The notes under the pieces are model-generated. The model had not been told where the DNA came from and ran no database searches. It was given only the letters and a program-made list of their open reading frames with translations. Of a stretch of 64,000 nt of DNA, positions 62,131-64,000 are shown in pieces. A program made the position numbers and the translations under genes. The stretch comes from JAWQFO01 sp033436665 (GTDB lineage Bacteria > Pseudomonadota > Alphaproteobacteria > Rhodobacterales > Rhodobacteraceae), in assembly GCF_033436665.1 (NCBI RefSeq), contig NZ_JAWQFO010000002.1, positions 310,001 through 374,000 of the forward strand, read 5' to 3'. Position 1 is the first letter of the stretch; every line of letters starts with the position of its first letter.

Positions 62131-63158
62131 GGGTCGAGCCCCAGCTCAGCCAGCAACGCCTCTTCCTGCGGCGGAAGCTTGCGAGCGGTGCGCAGATCGT
62201 CGCGCAGGCGGCGGTAGTCGGGGCGCTCGAGCAGTTCCGCGATCCTGTCGCGGTGCAGCCGGACGCAGCGGGCGTGCAGCATGGCGATCTCGGGGTCTTG
62301 CTTGAGTTCGGCCAGGGCCTCCTCGACACCGGCAAGGTGCCGCGCGATGCTGCGGTCCTCCCAGGCCGGGTCGTTGCGTTCGCGCCAGTAGGCCAGGTCA
62401 AAGGCGCGGTCCTCGCGGTTCACGTCGCCGCGGTCGGTCTTGACGAGAAAGCTGTCGAGACTGCGCAATGCGTAATGGTTGAGCGTGGCGTAGGTTCGCG
62501 CGCCCTTTGCCGGAAACCGACGGATGCGGCGCGGGTTGGCTGCGGTCAGGAATTTCCGCGGGACCGCGCGGCCGGCGCCGTCGGTCCAGCGCGGGTGCCT
62601 GGCCTCGGGAAGATTTCGCCGAAAGAACGGCCTGTGCGCGAGGTACTGGTGCAAAGGAAAGTCACGCCGCACCAGTGTCTTGACCTCAATCGCCGTCTCG
62701 CCGCACCAGATGTCGGGATTGTGGCTGCGGTGGAACTGAGCGATCACCGGGCGATCCTCGAAGGCATTGACGTCGTCGTTGGCGAAGAACTGGAAACTGA
62801 CGCTGATCGCCTGCGGATCGCCGCAGGCCGCGATCAGTGCGGGAATCGTGTGATTGCCCACGTGGATGTTCAGAAACTCGTCCACGTCGGCGATCCAGAC
62901 CCAGTCGGCGTCACTGACAACCGCCTGTGTCTGCGCGTGCTTGAGCGCCTCCATCTGCATCGTGCGTCCCTCCGCCGGGTTCGGCAGATGCGTCACCAAT
63001 CCGCGCAGGGCCAGGGCGTCGAGCAGGTCGTCGGTGCCGTCGGTGCAGTCGTTGGAATAGAACAGGAAATCGGTCACGCCGATAAGGCGGTTGAAGACGA
63101 TCCATTCCAGCAGGAAGGGGCCTTCGTTCTTAACGCATGTCACAGCCGTGATGCGCAT
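62127..63158 (-). CDS. GT2-type glycosyltransferase
   Basis: Protein of 343 residues, first gene of a three-gene operon. GT2-like core: VTCVKNEGPFLLEWIVFNR, YSNDCTDGTDDLL and WIADVDEFLNI with the DxD site. LNHYALRSLDSFLVK near the C-terminal third is identical over 15 residues to the fusion protein. ATG 63158 matches the family start (MRITAVTCVKNEGPFL); a frame to 63203 is weaker. No signal peptide, so cytoplasmic. Confidence 0.87.
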   Translation of the reverse strand: MRITAVTCVKNEGPFLLEWIVFNRLIGVTDFLFYSNDCTDGTDDLLDALALRGLVTHLPNPAEGRTMQMEALKHAQTQAVVSDADWVWIADVDEFLNIHVGNHTIPALIAACGDPQAISVSFQFFANDDVNAFEDRPVIAQFHRSHNPDIWCGETAIEVKTLVRRDFPLHQYLAHRPFFRRNLPEARHPRWTDGAGRAVPRKFLTAANPRRIRRFPAKGARTYATLNHYALRSLDSFLVKTDRGDVNREDRAFDLAYWRERNDPAWEDRSIARHLAGVEEALAELKQDPEIAMLHARCVRLHRDRIAELLERPDYRRLRDDLRTARKLPPQEEALLAELGLDP

Positions 63159-63380
63159 GTCAGGCCGGTCTCCCGCTCGATATGGTCCGCGACACCGCAG
63201 CACTCCGAACCGCTTGCCGCCCGTATGATCCTGCCTCCGGGATCCGGCTCAAACCTCTGAAAATGCGCTTGAACCATGCCAGCATGCGCCGAGGCGGTCA
63301 ATGTGACGCCGCCACTCGGCCATTGGCGGCTTGACGGCGCGCGGCGGGGATGCAGTCTGGGGTCGCAGAGGAGAGCAGCG

Positions 63381-64000
63381 ATGACCAAGCCGGCCACGAT
63401 CGACGCGGTTCAGGAAATGCTGGGCGCGGAAGGCTACATCTGCGGCCGCGCACTCGGCACGGTGGTCTTTCTCGCCCTCACGCTGGGTCGGCCGCTGTTC
63501 TTGGAAGGCGAGGCCGGCGTCGGCAAGACCGAGATCGCCAAGGCCCTGGCCGCAGGGCTCGGTCGTCGGCTGATCCGGCTGCAATGCTACGAGGGGCTGG
63601 ATGCGGCCTCGGCGGTCTACGAATGGAATTTTCCGGCCCAGATGGTGGCCATCCGCACGGCCGAAGCGGCGGGCGGGGCCGACCGGGGCGCGTTGCGTGA
63701 CGAGCTTTTTAGCCACGACTACCTGATTGAACGCCCGCTGCTGCAGGCGATGATGCCGGACGAGAACGGCGCGCCGGTGCTCCTGATCGATGAACTCGAC
63801 CGCACCGACGAGCCCTTCGAGGCTTTCCTGCTCGAAGCGCTGAGCGATTTCCAGGTGACGATCCCGGAACTGGGGACGATCCGCGCCCCCGAGCCGCCCA
63901 TCGTCATCGTCACCTCGAACCGCACGCGCGAGGTGCATGACGCGCTCAAGCGGCGCTGCCTCTATCACTGGGTCGACTATCCCGAATTCGCGCGCGAGAT
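63381..64000 (+). CDS. MoxR-family AAA ATPase, 3' end outside the window
   Basis: Open to the window end: 206 residues from an ATG preceded by GAGGAGAG. Walker A GEAGVGKTE is near residues 43-51, Walker B VLLIDELDR near 134, and sensor region IVTSNRTREVHDALKRRC follows. MoxR ATPases act with VWA proteins in metal-cofactor assembly, as in the CO-dehydrogenase CoxD group, which this resembles by its short N-terminus. It shares a 222-base divergent region with the glycosyltransferase operon; I see no clear promoter there. Confidence 0.9.
   Translation, partial: MTKPATIDAVQEMLGAEGYICGRALGTVVFLALTLGRPLFLEGEAGVGKTEIAKALAAGLGRRLIRLQCYEGLDAASAVYEWNFPAQMVAIRTAEAAGGADRGALRDELFSHDYLIERPLLQAMMPDENGAPVLLIDELDRTDEPFEAFLLEALSDFQVTIPELGTIRAPEPPIVIVTSNRTREVHDALKRRCLYHWVDYPEFARE

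Overview
This window is 64 kb of GC-rich chromosomal DNA from an alphaproteobacterium, most likely the family Rhodobacteraceae (Roseobacter side). The evidence is gene content and order. It holds a murC-DUF2484-murB-ddl-ftsQAZ-lpxC-bamD-recN cluster, a cobS/cobT pair with a DnaJ-like neighbour and bolA, and an accB-accC-aat block next to DUF2155, mlaD and an NDUFA12-type complex I subunit. It also has a VPLPA-type sorting tail and a ScfR-type acyl-CoA regulator. The genus cannot be read from the sequence. I see no rRNA, tRNA, CRISPR array, insertion sequence or prophage.

Layout. 1-13.1 kb (+): peptidoglycan and division genes (murC 3' part, two small membrane proteins, murB, ddl, ftsQ, ftsA, ftsZ), then lpxC, bamD, recN and a ClC chloride protein. 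13.1-25 kb (mostly -): DUF427, Xaa-Pro aminopeptidase, cobT, an inserted (+) PRC-barrel gene, cobS, a J-domain protein, bolA (+), DUF4177, gatB and two coupled genes of unknown function. 24.8-36.4 kb: a lytic transglycosylase, pepN, a nonsense-interrupted VPLPA-CTERM gene, malate synthase G with a GlcG-like protein, a class I glutamine amidotransferase-like hydrolase, clpP, clpX and a RidA protein. 36.4-44 kb: an FkbM-GT61 fusion, the NDUFA12-mlaD-DUF2155 operon, aat, accC, accB and an acyl-CoA ligase. 44-51 kb: a five-gene Liv-type ABC transporter operon, divergent from a ScfR-family regulator. 51-59 kb (-): mlaF, mlaE, alr, a DUF1194 protein, dnaB, pyrE, pyrC and a conserved unknown. 59-63.2 kb (-): a three-gene glycosyltransferase/sulfotransferase operon. 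The window ends inside a MoxR-type ATPase (+).

How the genes work together. The left end is a housekeeping envelope and division module: cell-wall precursors, divisome, lipid A deacetylase, outer-membrane assembly. Two split Mla loci (mlaD at 38.7 kb, mlaEF at 51-52.5 kb) would form one retrograde phospholipid transporter. cobS and cobT encode the ATPase and VWA partners of aerobic cobaltochelatase; cobN is elsewhere. The Liv-type transporter and the ScfR regulator share a divergent control region full of TGCAAA-like half sites.

The least ordinary features are these: a four-copy dispersed intergenic repeat of about 30 bp; a perfect 9-bp inverted repeat inside a possible ftsZ promoter with a consensus DnaA box upstream; a sulfotransferase-GT2 fusion beside a stand-alone paralogue of its GT2 half; an FkbM-GT61 fusion; a GNRA-capped hairpin after the binding-protein gene; and an amber codon splitting the VPLPA-CTERM gene. 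I found no clearly new defence or mobile system.
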